From contig CAMZMU010000080.1 in assembly GCA_947311845.1 (NCBI GenBank), forward strand, positions 20,778,369 through 20,842,368: a stretch of DNA of 64,000 nucleotides. The letters are read 5' to 3'. This DNA is from Poa pratensis. Its lineage: Eukaryota > Streptophyta > Magnoliopsida > Poales > Poaceae. Shown piece after piece: positions 1 through 9,811 of this stretch. Each line of letters begins with the position of its first letter. Position 1 is the stretch's first letter. Under the pieces are notes generated by a model. That model saw only the letters and a list, made by a program, of their open reading frames with translations. It searched no databases and was not told the DNA's origin. A program made the translations under genes and the position numbers.

Positions 1-1957
1 CGTCACCTCGCTGACCCCCGTGAAGTCGTAGCAGGTGTCCAGGATCGAGTACCCCGGTGCCTTCTTGAACCCGTGAGCCGCCATGGCGGTGGTGAATGCC
101 GACGAGAGCGCGTTGTAGGCGGTCTCCGGGAGCCGCGTGATCACCGTGCCGGAGTCCACCAGCGTGCCGGCCGTGGAGAAGACGGACTCCGGGATGGACA
201 GCTGCTTCCCGCCCACGCGGATGCCCGTCAGGCCCACGTAGTAGAACGTCGGCCCGTTGTCGGTCAGCATCGGCGTCACCCTAGCGTTGGCCGGCGACGC
301 GCCGGGGCCGAAGTCCAGGTACCCCGTCGTCCCCGACGACGACGCCGGGAGGCAGTACGCGAACGCGCCACCGTACTTGTACTGCGCCTGAACCGTCAGC
401 GACGTCTTCCCGCGGCCGAGTCCCATGAGCCCCGCCGTCTTCCCGAACAGGCCCTCGTTCTTCTCACCGCACCCGAATCGGAACCCCTTGATGGCGTCGT
501 GGGCAATTGTGAGGGTGTCCTGGGCGAAGAACCCGACGGTATAGGAGCCGTCTCCATACTGGACGGCGTAGAGGCAGTGCCCGCCAGTGCAGCCGCTTTC
601 GTCCAGTTCGTCACAGGCGGAGTCGGAGCAGGAGACGTTGGCGTAAGTGGACGACTTGGCCGGGTCGAAGAGCGGCTGCGCCTGCTTGTAGCACTTGGCC
701 ACGCAGGGGCGGCACTGCACCCACGTCGTGTCGCTGCCGGTGTCGAACACCACCGTGTACGGCGACGACGGCGTGCCCAGCCCCACCGTCACCACGTAGT
801 TTCCCGTTTCCAGCGCGCGCCCCGAAGTCACCGGGAGCGAAGGGGTGGAGGTGGACGTCCAGTGCTCCGGATGGATCACGGCCGGGTTCTTCTTCGGGCC
901 TGGCTGGACCGGTGCAGCGCGCTTCTTCAGTTTGCTGGTCGTCTCGGACACACGGCGCTGGATCGACTTGACGCGGTTCTGGTCGGCGGCGAGGATCTCG
1001 GCGTGGGACGGCGGCTTCCCGTGCGCGTCGGCCAGAGGCGAGCATGGACCGTGCTTGTGGACGATCTTCATCCTCGCTGCTGACGTCGCGGCGCTAGGTA
1101 TATGCTCTGAATTTTGAGGGACATGTTCGGCTCGGAGTCAGAAAATTCAGAATTTTAAATTCAGGATGGGAGTGAAGCTCATCTAGTAAAATGTTTTATT
1201 AAATTACAGTTGTAATCGAGGAATTCGAACCATCCTTGACAGACATGGCAGAAAACTTGTAGCCAGTGGTCGTTCGTAGTCAGCCTGTCACTCTAGCTGC
1301 TTCGTCATGTTCGACCAGACAAAGAACCGGCAGTAAAAGACAAAACAGGTATGTTTGTTCACTTCTGATGTTCTGGGGTAAACAGTTTTTTTTTTTGCAT
1401 TACTCCTTATACCAACTTTAAGCTGTAAACCATGTAAAAAAAAACCTTAAGGTGTAAACGACTTAATTTCCTGAAGATGCACCTTCACATCCAGTTATTA
1501 CGAGCTGCAAGAATTTTGCACTTGCCTCCGGAGAAATTTTACTTTCACAGTTTTCTTTAACTCCGGATCGTTTGGAGAAAATCGTCGCACTTATATATCT
1601 ATCCAAAATTAGAGAAAACCGAGATGGATTAAGGGAGATTCATGGAAAGAAAGAAAGAAAGAACAAAAACAATCCAAGCACTGCAGCTAGCTACTAGCAG
1701 TCAACAACTGAGAAGAAAAGCAACTAGCTAGCAAGATGATGGATGATCATGAGCTCGATCGACCGGGAATTAACCTCGTGGAGTGGCGCAGGACGTGCCG
1801 GGGAACAGGGCCTCCACGCTGAGCAGCACACGATCATCCTCCGAGCTCCCCGCAGCACCAGCAGCCCCGAATCCGAATGCGCGAGGACTGCGGCAGCGGC
1901 AACCAGGTGAAGGAAGCCATGGCCGCGGCAGCGGGAAGACGAAACAGCAGCGGCCAT
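1..1957 (-). CDS. AP1 copy A: nepenthesin-like aspartic protease, 3' end outside window
   Basis: Pepsin-family (A1B) plant aspartic protease, predicted secreted. Exon 2 is 1-1106 (acceptor TTCAG at its upstream edge); exon 1 is 1775-1957 (donor GTTAAT); the intron is ~670 bp. The last 73 codons, including the stop, lie beyond the left edge and are seen only in copy B. Both catalytic motifs are present, DTGS and DSGT. Exon 1 encodes a start, a basic stretch and a hydrophobic Ala/Leu-rich signal peptide. It is 183 nt where 184 would keep frame: one base is missing near 1883, where copy B reads GCTGCG and copy A GCGCG. The likely cause is a sequencing error, because copy B is intact at that point. 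Confidence 0.9.
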
Positions 1958-2046
1958 GGCAGGACCGCACAAGTGGCCCTCAGGTAGTGGGCCGGTGAGT
2001 GGAAGGAACACAAACGAATGAAGGATCACACAGCTCCTATCCTGTC

Positions 2047-2056
2047 TTATATATAG
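2047..2056 (-). promoter_or_regulatory. TATA box of AP1 (copy A)
   Basis: On the minus strand the sequence reads CTATATATAA about 90 bases upstream of the AP1 start codon. AP2 has a similar box at the same relative position. Spacing and sequence fit a plant core promoter; the transcription start is not visible. Confidence 0.6.
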
Positions 2057-2439
2057 TCGGAGGATGATACGATAAGAGCCGTGCGTGCGCACTGGCTATT
2101 GCTTGCTTTGCCTACCACACTACTACCCTTGGGGCTGCATGGGAATTGGCATGTGCGAGCGGTGCACTTCACCAAATTCTTGACTGGTTGCATTGCAGGA
2201 ATGAACTGCATCAGAGATGTTTTCCTGGAAGGATAGTGACCAGGATAGAGATAGCCGTATACTGTCCGAAGCCCGAACGGTAGACGACTAGCCGGATAGG
2301 GTCATTGAGGTCCTTCGGGCGTATGAAATAAGCACCGGACAACATCTTAGCCGGACAAGAGGCTCATTGATGCTAGGATATTAAGTTTCAGAGGAGGATG
2401 GAGAAATGGTTCTCTCTATTTTACATGTTCAGTCAGCCA
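2057..2439. other. Upstream region of AP1, no gene (copy A)
   Basis: No coding sequence seen. The stretch at 2265-2300 (GTCCGAA..CCGAACGGTAG) has a counterpart upstream of AP2 at 8478-8510, which shows that the tandem AP duplication included promoter-side DNA. Confidence 0.6.
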
Positions 2440-3550
2440 CTTTTGAAGATAAGTACCCTGGCCTCCCTATTCCTAAAGGAAGAATGAAAAATAAAAATAT
2501 CAGTTTACTACAGAAAAGCTAAAAGATGTTCTGATTGGTCTGACAAGTATACATCTGGTGCAGCAAAACAAGTAATTGATACCAACATATGCTATTAGTG
2601 TATTGCTTGGCTATATTCCAAGTTTAACCGTGAAGGGTTTATCAAGTACTCGGTGGGAGATTCGAATGAAAAGTTAAAGGTATCAGATATCAAGCTCCTG
2701 AACTAAGGTTAGCTTTGTCTGAGTTAGGTAAAATTTGCGATGACGCCAAGTCAAAGTGTAACGCGAAATTTTATTTGAGGCGCTTGGAAGTTTAGAGCTT
2801 TTACTTGGTATGCTTATTTGGCAGGGCATTTTGTTTACTATAAACGTGGTGAATAAGAATATGCAATATTCATCCATGTGTGTACATTGCAGCAAATCGA
2901 ATTCATACTGCATTTTTTGTTAAATACATATTAAAACGAAGGACTTGCAACTAGTTTAACCATTGCCAAAGGTCTAGCATTTGACATGGGTATTGAACCA
3001 TCCTTTCCAATAAAATGTCGTTTCACCGGGATGAAACAATTTCATGAACCCGATGAAGATGAATTTTTTGTTAGCCGAGAAAATTGTTGAAGTAAACTAC
3101 TTTTTAGTTATGGTTCACGTGGCAAACGTCTCGGAAGAATTTAAGATGGTCAAAACTATATTTGATTTTACTTAGTTCAAAGACTTGAACTTATTGAATG
3201 ACATTGAACCGCTTAAATGTTGTGATAAGTTTGTGGAATCATTTTCTCGAAATGGTTCATGTGATGTTGAAGTAGATGATCTATTTTCCGAATTAAGACT
3301 GCTACAAATGACTTTAACAGAATCAATGTGCCAATGTGCGCTATTAAAATATTTGAGTTTGTTAGAGAAATAGAATGTTTTACAAATATTTCAATTGCTT
3401 CTCGCATTTTGTTTACTATACCGCTGCCTGTAGCATGGGGGTGAACATAGTTTTTCCAAGTTGAATTTGCTAATAGACTATTTAAGATCGTCAATGTCTC
3501 AACAAAGATTGAATCGTACCAAACAATTGTTCCTTGAAAACAGTATTTTC
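2440..3550 (+). pseudogene. hAT (TTF-type/hAT-dimerisation) transposase relic, copy A
   Basis: Broken plus-strand reading frames spell successive pieces of a plant TTF-type zinc-finger/hAT transposase. In order: a piece around 2615-2795 with the family's LSSTRWE and ALSELGKICDD segments; a piece at 2965-3080 (IEPSFPIKCRF, FHEPDEDEFF); and the C-terminal dimerisation region at 3180-3540 (LNDIEPL, FTNISIASRILFTIP, LRSSMSQQRLN). Frameshifts and stops separate the pieces. The N-terminal zinc finger is not seen, and a retroelement begins immediately after the last piece. Non-functional. Confidence 0.75.
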
Positions 3551-4875
3551 CACGCCTCCCGGGTCACCTCTAGGGTGACTCCGGAGGCCCTCGCACCGCC
3601 ACCCAAGCTCCTCGATCCGCCGCCTTGTCCACCCTGCCGCCGGAGGAGGAGGACGGCGGCGGTGGGTGCCCCCAATAAGCTTCTTTCTCGTTTTTCCGTG
3701 GCCCTAGCTAGCTGTCATCTGCGCATCGTCCACCTCGCCTCCGATCTGGCCGGCTGGCTGCCCTCGATCTGGCTGCATCAGGCGGCACATGGACTTTGCG
3801 ACATTTTTTCGTGGCCCTAGCTATCATCTGCGCATCCTCCTGCGCCGCTGGCCGTCTCCAAGCTGGCCGCATCCAGCAACCCCCGAGCCAATCTAGACTG
3901 ATCGGGGCGGGTGGTTCCTCCGGGCCGGTGGGTTCTGCCAACGGATTTGATGCTCGTCGGCCTGATACTAAACCATGGTGCTTCAGGCCCTGGTTCATCG
4001 TCGACAATGTCGATTGTCTGCCCAAGTTCCGGATCATCCTCGCCTGTGGTCTTCATGGATATGCGCATGGCGCTCCTAGACCTTTGGATCGAAGGGATCC
4101 GGTCGTGCATGACCAGTATCTCAACCTATGTGGTTTTGAGGTGTCGCGTCGCAAAGTCCTGCTTAGTCGACCTCGACACCATCGGGCACATCGCCGCGAT
4201 CATGGGGATGACGACACGGGGAATATCTATGCGGCTATGCTCGGAAGGCTAGAAGGTTTCGATTGCTCATGTTGAGTTCGAGATGATGGTGGTGGCAGAG
4301 TTCCTTATGCGATGATGACGTTTCTTCACTTTCGTTATGCGATTACGGTTCCGCTTCGTCAAAACCGTACGCATGATTGCGGTGAGCCCGGTGATTGGTG
4401 ATTTGCAGTAGCACCCTCGACAAGTGGGGGGCGGCAACATTGGTGATTTCTTCGAGGACCGAGTCTTGATTTTCAGGGTGAAAACCCTAACTCTGACCTT
4501 CATTGGTTGTACCTGGCAATTGCAGATCCTTGTTAAGGCATTTTCTGAAGATATTGGACTTTCTCTATGGTGAAAACCGATGATATGGCCTTTTTTTTAG
4601 ATTGAGCGACGACAACGCTTGTGCATTGTTCCTTTCCTGGAGGCGTCGCTTTTGGAGAACATTATTTGTTATTAGGGTGTTGCCATTGGTGGTGGTTAGG
4701 TCTAGCTGCTGCGAGTTGTTGATCACTTGGCGCCGGCGGGGTCTTTTTTTGTTGTCTTTTGGCTGTGTGCATTCTTAATGTCTCGACTAGTCTTGATATT
4801 ATGTTGGTGCAGAGGCCGGGTGTAATTGGTATTTTTTTGATATTAATATATTCCCTTTTATAAAAAAACAAAAAA
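3551..4875 (+). mobile_element. Non-autonomous non-LTR retroelement-like insert, copy A
   Basis: GC-rich start (CCTCCCGGGTCACC...), no reverse transcriptase, and a 3' end typical of plant LINEs: a GTGTAATTGGTATTTTT-type tail, TATATTCCCTTTTATA and an A-rich tract ending at 4875. It interrupts the hAT relic just after the dimerisation region. No target duplication could be fixed. Short ORFs in the GC-rich half (3700-4275) match nothing recognised. Family assignment rests on the 3' end only. Confidence 0.5.
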
Positions 4876-5298
4876 TTGAATGGTCTGGCTACTTTGTGTA
4901 TTCAGAAAGATAAGTCGGGTGAGGTAAGTACGGTTGCAATATTAATGTCTTTGCTTCTAGAAGGTGTTAGGAGAAATTGCAAGCTCTGAACTCAATTTCT
5001 TTACTGTGCCTCATACAGGAAGTTTTGAAAACAAAATCGTGTTATTATTCTGGTGATTAATATGGAGTGGTATGATATCAGTCCGTGGACAATGCATTGC
5101 CTAACGACGTCAATAGAGCTCTTCACTTGTTACGGTAGACTGCAATGGGACATGATCATTTTGGTGTACGTTTGTGTCATCACAACTGCACATGATGGTT
5201 TACTATTTGCTTGCTACAGTACATGACAATTGTCCAATACTTTTCTTGTGCTTTTTAGGTGATTGTCTGATTGATACTCTCTGGTTCTTTCTGAAGTA
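4876..5298. other. Intergenic, nothing recognised (copy A)
   Basis: AT-rich DNA without a convincing ORF, terminal repeat or RNA gene. It differs from copy B by small indels (near 5060 and 5097). Confidence 0.5.
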
Positions 5299-5458
5299 CT
5301 CCCTCCGTATCAAAATATAAGACTTTCTAGTTAGGTTCTACACACATGTATCTAGATATGTTTTAGTGTAAGATTCATGTGAACCTTGCACTAAAACATG
5401 TCTAGATACATGTGTGCAGAACCTAACTAGAGAGTCTTATATTTTGATACGGAGGGAG
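5299..5458. mobile_element. Stowaway-type MITE, copy A
   Basis: 160 bp with perfect CTCCCTCCGTATCAAAATAT / inverted-complement ends, flanked by TA on both sides (5297-5298, 5459-5460). The two halves are nearly complementary (a hairpin). TA duplication and end sequence are the marks of Tc1/Mariner-derived Stowaway elements in cereals. Confidence 0.93.
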
Positions 5459-5914
5459 TAGGAAGCTGCCGAGACTTCTTGGCCTTGTCTAGATTGGTAA
5501 TGCTAGTGGAATGATACATTTGAGATCCCAAACAGTTGTTCTAATAATCCACACCGTGGCAATCTTGTATGACAAGTACCAGCACAAGGTGGATCACTCA
5601 TTGGTGAAGACCGGAAACAAATGTACATGTGTCACTTTATGTCCATAACAGAAAAGCTCCAAGTAATCATCATTTTTTACCAACATATTTCTTTTGCACA
5701 AGAAAGACAATGTTCTCCGTGTGCAACTATTATGGTTTCTTACTATCATGATTTTCTTTACTTCTGTCGGACTATACAAATTTCAACACTTACAGTTGCG
5801 GTTGCACTGGTGCAGTATTTTAGTTATTTATGTGTAGTAATCATTGACTACTCGGTGTCGGTGGATGCAGCTTAATTATCCAATAATCACCACGAGCTCA
5901 AACCAAATGATCAA

Positions 5915-8113
5915 TTAGCAGGCACCAGGGGCGAAGCCGATGGTCTTCTTGCCGAGGTTGTGGACTACGCCGTAGGCCTTCTGCTGCGTGTTCCCGAGGA
6001 TGCCGGCGCTGTCGTCGTCGCCGTTGGACGCGAACGCGAGGCATATCTGCGCCTGGGTGATCGCGAGCAGGATCCCGGACTCGTCGACGTCCAGGCACGC
6101 GCCGCCCTTGAACAGCAGCGACACCTTCGGCAGCGTCACCTCGCTGACCCCCGTGAAGTCGTAGCAGGTGTCCAGGATCGAGTACCCCGGCGCCTTCTTG
6201 TACCCGTGCGCCGCCATGGCCGACGTGAAAGCAGAGGACAGGGCGGCCTAGGCGGTCGCCGGGAGCCGCGTGATGACCGTGCCGGAGTCCACCAGCATCC
6301 CGCCAGTGGAGAAGACGGACTCCGGGATGGACAGCTGCTTCCCGCCCACGCGGATGCCCGTCAGACCCACGTAGTAGAACGTCGGACCGTTGTCGGTCAG
6401 TATCGGCGTCAACATCGCGTTGGCCGGCGACGCGCCGGGGCCGAAGTCCAGGTACCCGGTCGTCCCCGAAGGCGATGCCGGGAGGCAGTACGCGAACGCG
6501 CCGCCGTACCGGTCGTACGCCTGCACCGTCAGCGATGTCTTCCCGCGGCCGAGCCCCATGAGCCCCGCCGTCTTCCCGAACAGGCCGTCGTTCTTCTCAC
6601 CGCACCCGAACCGGAACCCCTTGATGGCGTCGTGGGAGATGGTGAGGGTGTCCTGGGCGAAGAAGCCGACGCTGTAGGAGCCGTCGCCGTACTGGAGGCC
6701 GTAGAGGCAGTGCCCGCCGGTGCAGCCGCTCTGGTCGAGGTCGTGGCAGGCGGGGTCGGCGCAGGAGATGTTGGCGTAGGTGGACGACTTGGCTGGGTCG
6801 AAGAGCGGCTGCTTCTGCTTGTAGCACTTGGCCACACAGGGGCGGCACTGCACCCACGTCGTATCGCTGCCGGTGTCGAACACCACCGTGTACGGCGACG
6901 CCGGCGTGCCGAGTCCGACGGTCACCACGTAGTTGCCCGTGCCCAGCGAGCGGCCCGAGGACACCGGAAGCGACGGGGTGGAGGAGGACGTGGAGTGCTT
7001 CTTTGGGCCGGGCTGGACAGGTGTAGCGCGCTTCGTGAGTTTGCCGGTCGTCGTCGCGGACACACGGCGCTGGATCGACTCGACGCGGTTCTGGTCGGCG
7101 GCGAGGATCTCCGCGTGGGACGGTGGCTTCACGCGCGCGTCGGCTAGAGGGGAGCAGGGACCGTGCCGGTGGAGGATCTTCATCCTCGCTGACGCCGTGC
7201 CGCTGGGCTCATGCTCTGAATTTTCAAGGACATGTTCGGATTGGTGTCAGAAAATTCAGAATTTACCTTTTTATAATGGCCGATAGTAGCTATAGGCCTA
7301 TAGCTAGATAAAATTCAGGATGGCTGGAAAATTCATTCTAGTAATATGTTTTTCGAGTTACAGGTGTAATAGATGAAATCTTATTTGTATTACAGTTGTA
7401 AAATCGGCCGTCGATGTCAGACAAGGCAGAAAAAAATGTAGGGAGTGGTCGCCCATTGTCAGCTTGCCACTTTGGCTACCTGGTCATGTTGGACCAGACA
7501 AAAAAACGGGGAGTAAAAGACAACACAGGTATGTTTGTTCACTTTCAGCTGTTCTGCAGTTAACAGTTTTTTTGTAAGTATACCATCTTAAGCTGCAAAT
7601 GACTTTTCCGAAGTTACTCTCGAGGCTTTACCTGCTGCGAGTCATGCTCAAAAACTTTAAACATGTCTCTGGTACATACTTCCTAATTTTCTTATTCAGC
7701 AGTTCTTCAACTCCCGGATTGCTTTGAGAAAATCACACTTGCATATATGTGTTTCCAAAAACAGAGAAATCAAATCATAACTGGCAAAAGCAAGATGGAT
7801 TCGGTCAGGGAGATATGTGAATCGACATGGCCGGATACGGATAGCTACCGGTGAACAACTGACTAAGAAAGCAACTGGTAGCAAGCCCTGAGGATGGATG
7901 ATCATGCATGATCGAGCTAGTCGGTCCGGGGACTTAACCTTCTGGCGTGGCGCAGGACGGGCTGGGGAAGAGGGACGCCAGCTTGAGCAGCACACGATCG
8001 TCCGAGCTCCCTGCGTCGGCACGAGCAGCTGCAAGCCCGAATGCCGCGAGAACGGCGGCGGCAGTGAGCAGGTGAAGGAAGCAGCCGTGGCCGCGGCAGC
8101 GAGAAGACGCCAT
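5915..8113 (-). pseudogene. AP2 copy A: tandem aspartic protease paralogue with premature stop
   Basis: Same two-exon structure as AP1: exon 1 7939-8113 (58 codons plus one base, in frame, start MASSRC, hydrophobic signal peptide), intron ~720 bp, exon 2 5915-7215. Both catalytic motifs (DTGS, DSGT) are intact. The sequence LPATA is followed by TAG at 6248-6250, where AP1 has TAC (Tyr). Reading resumes in frame to the natural TAA at 5915, so this is one nonsense change. The product would stop after ~380 of 491 residues, soon after the second catalytic Asp, losing most of the C-terminal (TAXi_C) lobe. Probably inactive. The identical stop is present in copy B. Confidence 0.92.
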
Positions 8114-8205
8114 GGCAGGACCGCACGTACAAGTGGCCGAAAGGGAGTGGGCGGCTGGGCGGTGAGTGGAGGGAACACAAACGATCACACAGCTCCTATC
8201 CCGTC

Positions 8206-8213
8206 TTATATAC
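8206..8213 (-). promoter_or_regulatory. TATA box of AP2 (copy A)
   Basis: Minus-strand GTATATAA about 95 bases upstream of the AP2 start, matching the position of the AP1 box. Confidence 0.55.
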
Positions 8214-9269
8214 AGTTGAGATATACGGTAAGAGCCGTGCGCACTGGTTGTTGCTTGCGTTGCCTACTGCAGGACAACACAAGAGCAGACTAAGGCATGG
8301 CCTAGTGGTGGGGAGGGGCTGATGCTCTCCCACCCAACCGAGTTTAACTCCTCATGCTTACAATTTCGATAATGTTGCACCCCTCTTATATCAAAAAATA
8401 CCGCGGACCTCCTCCTCGTAGGAAATTATTTTTACAAGTGCTGGAAGACTGGTGGTTTAACTGTGTACACTGTACTGTCTGTCCGAAGACCGAACGGTAG
8501 GCGACTAGCTGGTAAACTATTTGGTGACCAATGAAGCAAGCCTTAACATTGAAAAACAAGCTCGCCACTGAGAGTGAAATCATGTACGGATGAGTTGTTA
8601 TCAGTAAAGGGTCGCCTGCTGAATGTCCACATTGTAGAACAGGGCCACAAGTTTCGATCTGTATGCCACTGTAATCGGAGAACAGTGCCTTGATTTATCG
8701 GTCCTGCGCCCCCCAGATGGATGCCGTCGCTGGCTGCTCACATGTCGCCGCCGGTTGCCCATACCACAACGGCTATCGACTTTCCCTCTCCCCGCTGCCG
8801 CTGGCACGGCCGCTTTCAGCATACTGTTGACAAAATGGATGCGCGGTTTTGGCTCATAGTAGAGGATGCTCCATGAAGAAAAAGGTATTTTAAAATACAG
8901 AAAACTTCAAACAAATAAATAAACGGATGTTTATGTGAGATTAACGTGTGATATGTTTTTCAGAATGTGTTTATCGACAGTGGAAGCATTTGATTCCAGG
9001 AAGCAAAACTGATAATCGGGACTAGATGGCACTCACATGCATCTTATGCTCCTCCTATAGCACTTACGGCGGACGCAGTCTAGTCTTTGCGGAGTGGTTT
9101 TTTGAGCTTGGTTCTACTTGTTCTTGGGTTTGAATGGGTTTTGTCCTATGATGTTGGTGTTCTTGTACGGTCTTTGCTCGATTTTACGCAAATAAACTGA
9201 ACAACTTCTTAATTAATGGATAAGACAAAAGTTTTACCTACGTTTAAAAAACTAAATGTGCTTACTATA
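8214..9269. other. Intergenic, no gene seen (copy A)
   Basis: No supported coding sequence. 8880-9000 resembles 14130-14220 (both contain an AACG.TTTATGTG block and a TCGACA.TG block), part of an older internal duplication described under findings. Confidence 0.5.
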
Positions 9270-9530
9270 TTGGTTCCAGTTCATATATCTGCCCCACCAT
9301 TTATGAATCCAGCCACGAACTCAAGATAAGTTCAGGTTGCGTGTGGACTTACTAGGACGCGTAAACATGCCATCCACGCGTGTCCCTCTCGCACCAGGGA
9401 CCGTCCTCGACGTCGCTGCGCCGGGAGGGACCAGCGCTGCAACATCATCCAAATTTCATCCGCATCCTCCCAGCTTGCTGCATCACTCACTACTGCGTAT
9501 ACATGCTTTACTAGTTCGTGCCATTAGGGT
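9270..9530. repeat. Empty-site paralogue of 15281-16720 (copy A)
   Basis: Shares successive blocks with 15281-15332, 15695-15806 and 16571-16720: CAGCCACGAACTCAAGATA, GCGTGTGG.CTTACTAGGA, CGCG.GTCCCTCT and GCAACATCATCCAAATTT. It lacks both insertions found there, so it shows the sequence before those transposons arrived. Confidence 0.8.
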
Positions 9531-9811
9531 ACCTAACCGTCACCCGCATTTTTTGGTCTAGGTCCGGGTCCCATGTCTTCTTTTTGTTTTGTCCCTTTTG
9601 CCAATTTGCATTCTAGTTGCAAATAAAATGATTAGATAAAATAGAAAATAATAGCAAATAAATCACCACTAATTAAACATCACATAGCAAAATGCGGAAT
9701 GACACGTAGTTCGAAACACACATAGTTCAAATGATATGAAATAAATTAAAACTGAGGGGATCAAGTATCGTGTCCACGGATCATCATTTGCTTGTTGATT
9801 AACCAAGCCCT
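9531..9811. other. AT-rich spacer, nothing recognised (copy A)
   Basis: AT-rich, adjacent to the 3' end of the Harbinger ORF1 relic and probably part of that element's 3' flank. No terminal inverted repeat was found here. Confidence 0.4.

Noticed and set aside
1205..1240. tRNA B-box-like GGTTCGAATTCC on the minus strand in the AP1 intron
   Set aside because: No A box, no acceptor stem and no cloverleaf around it.
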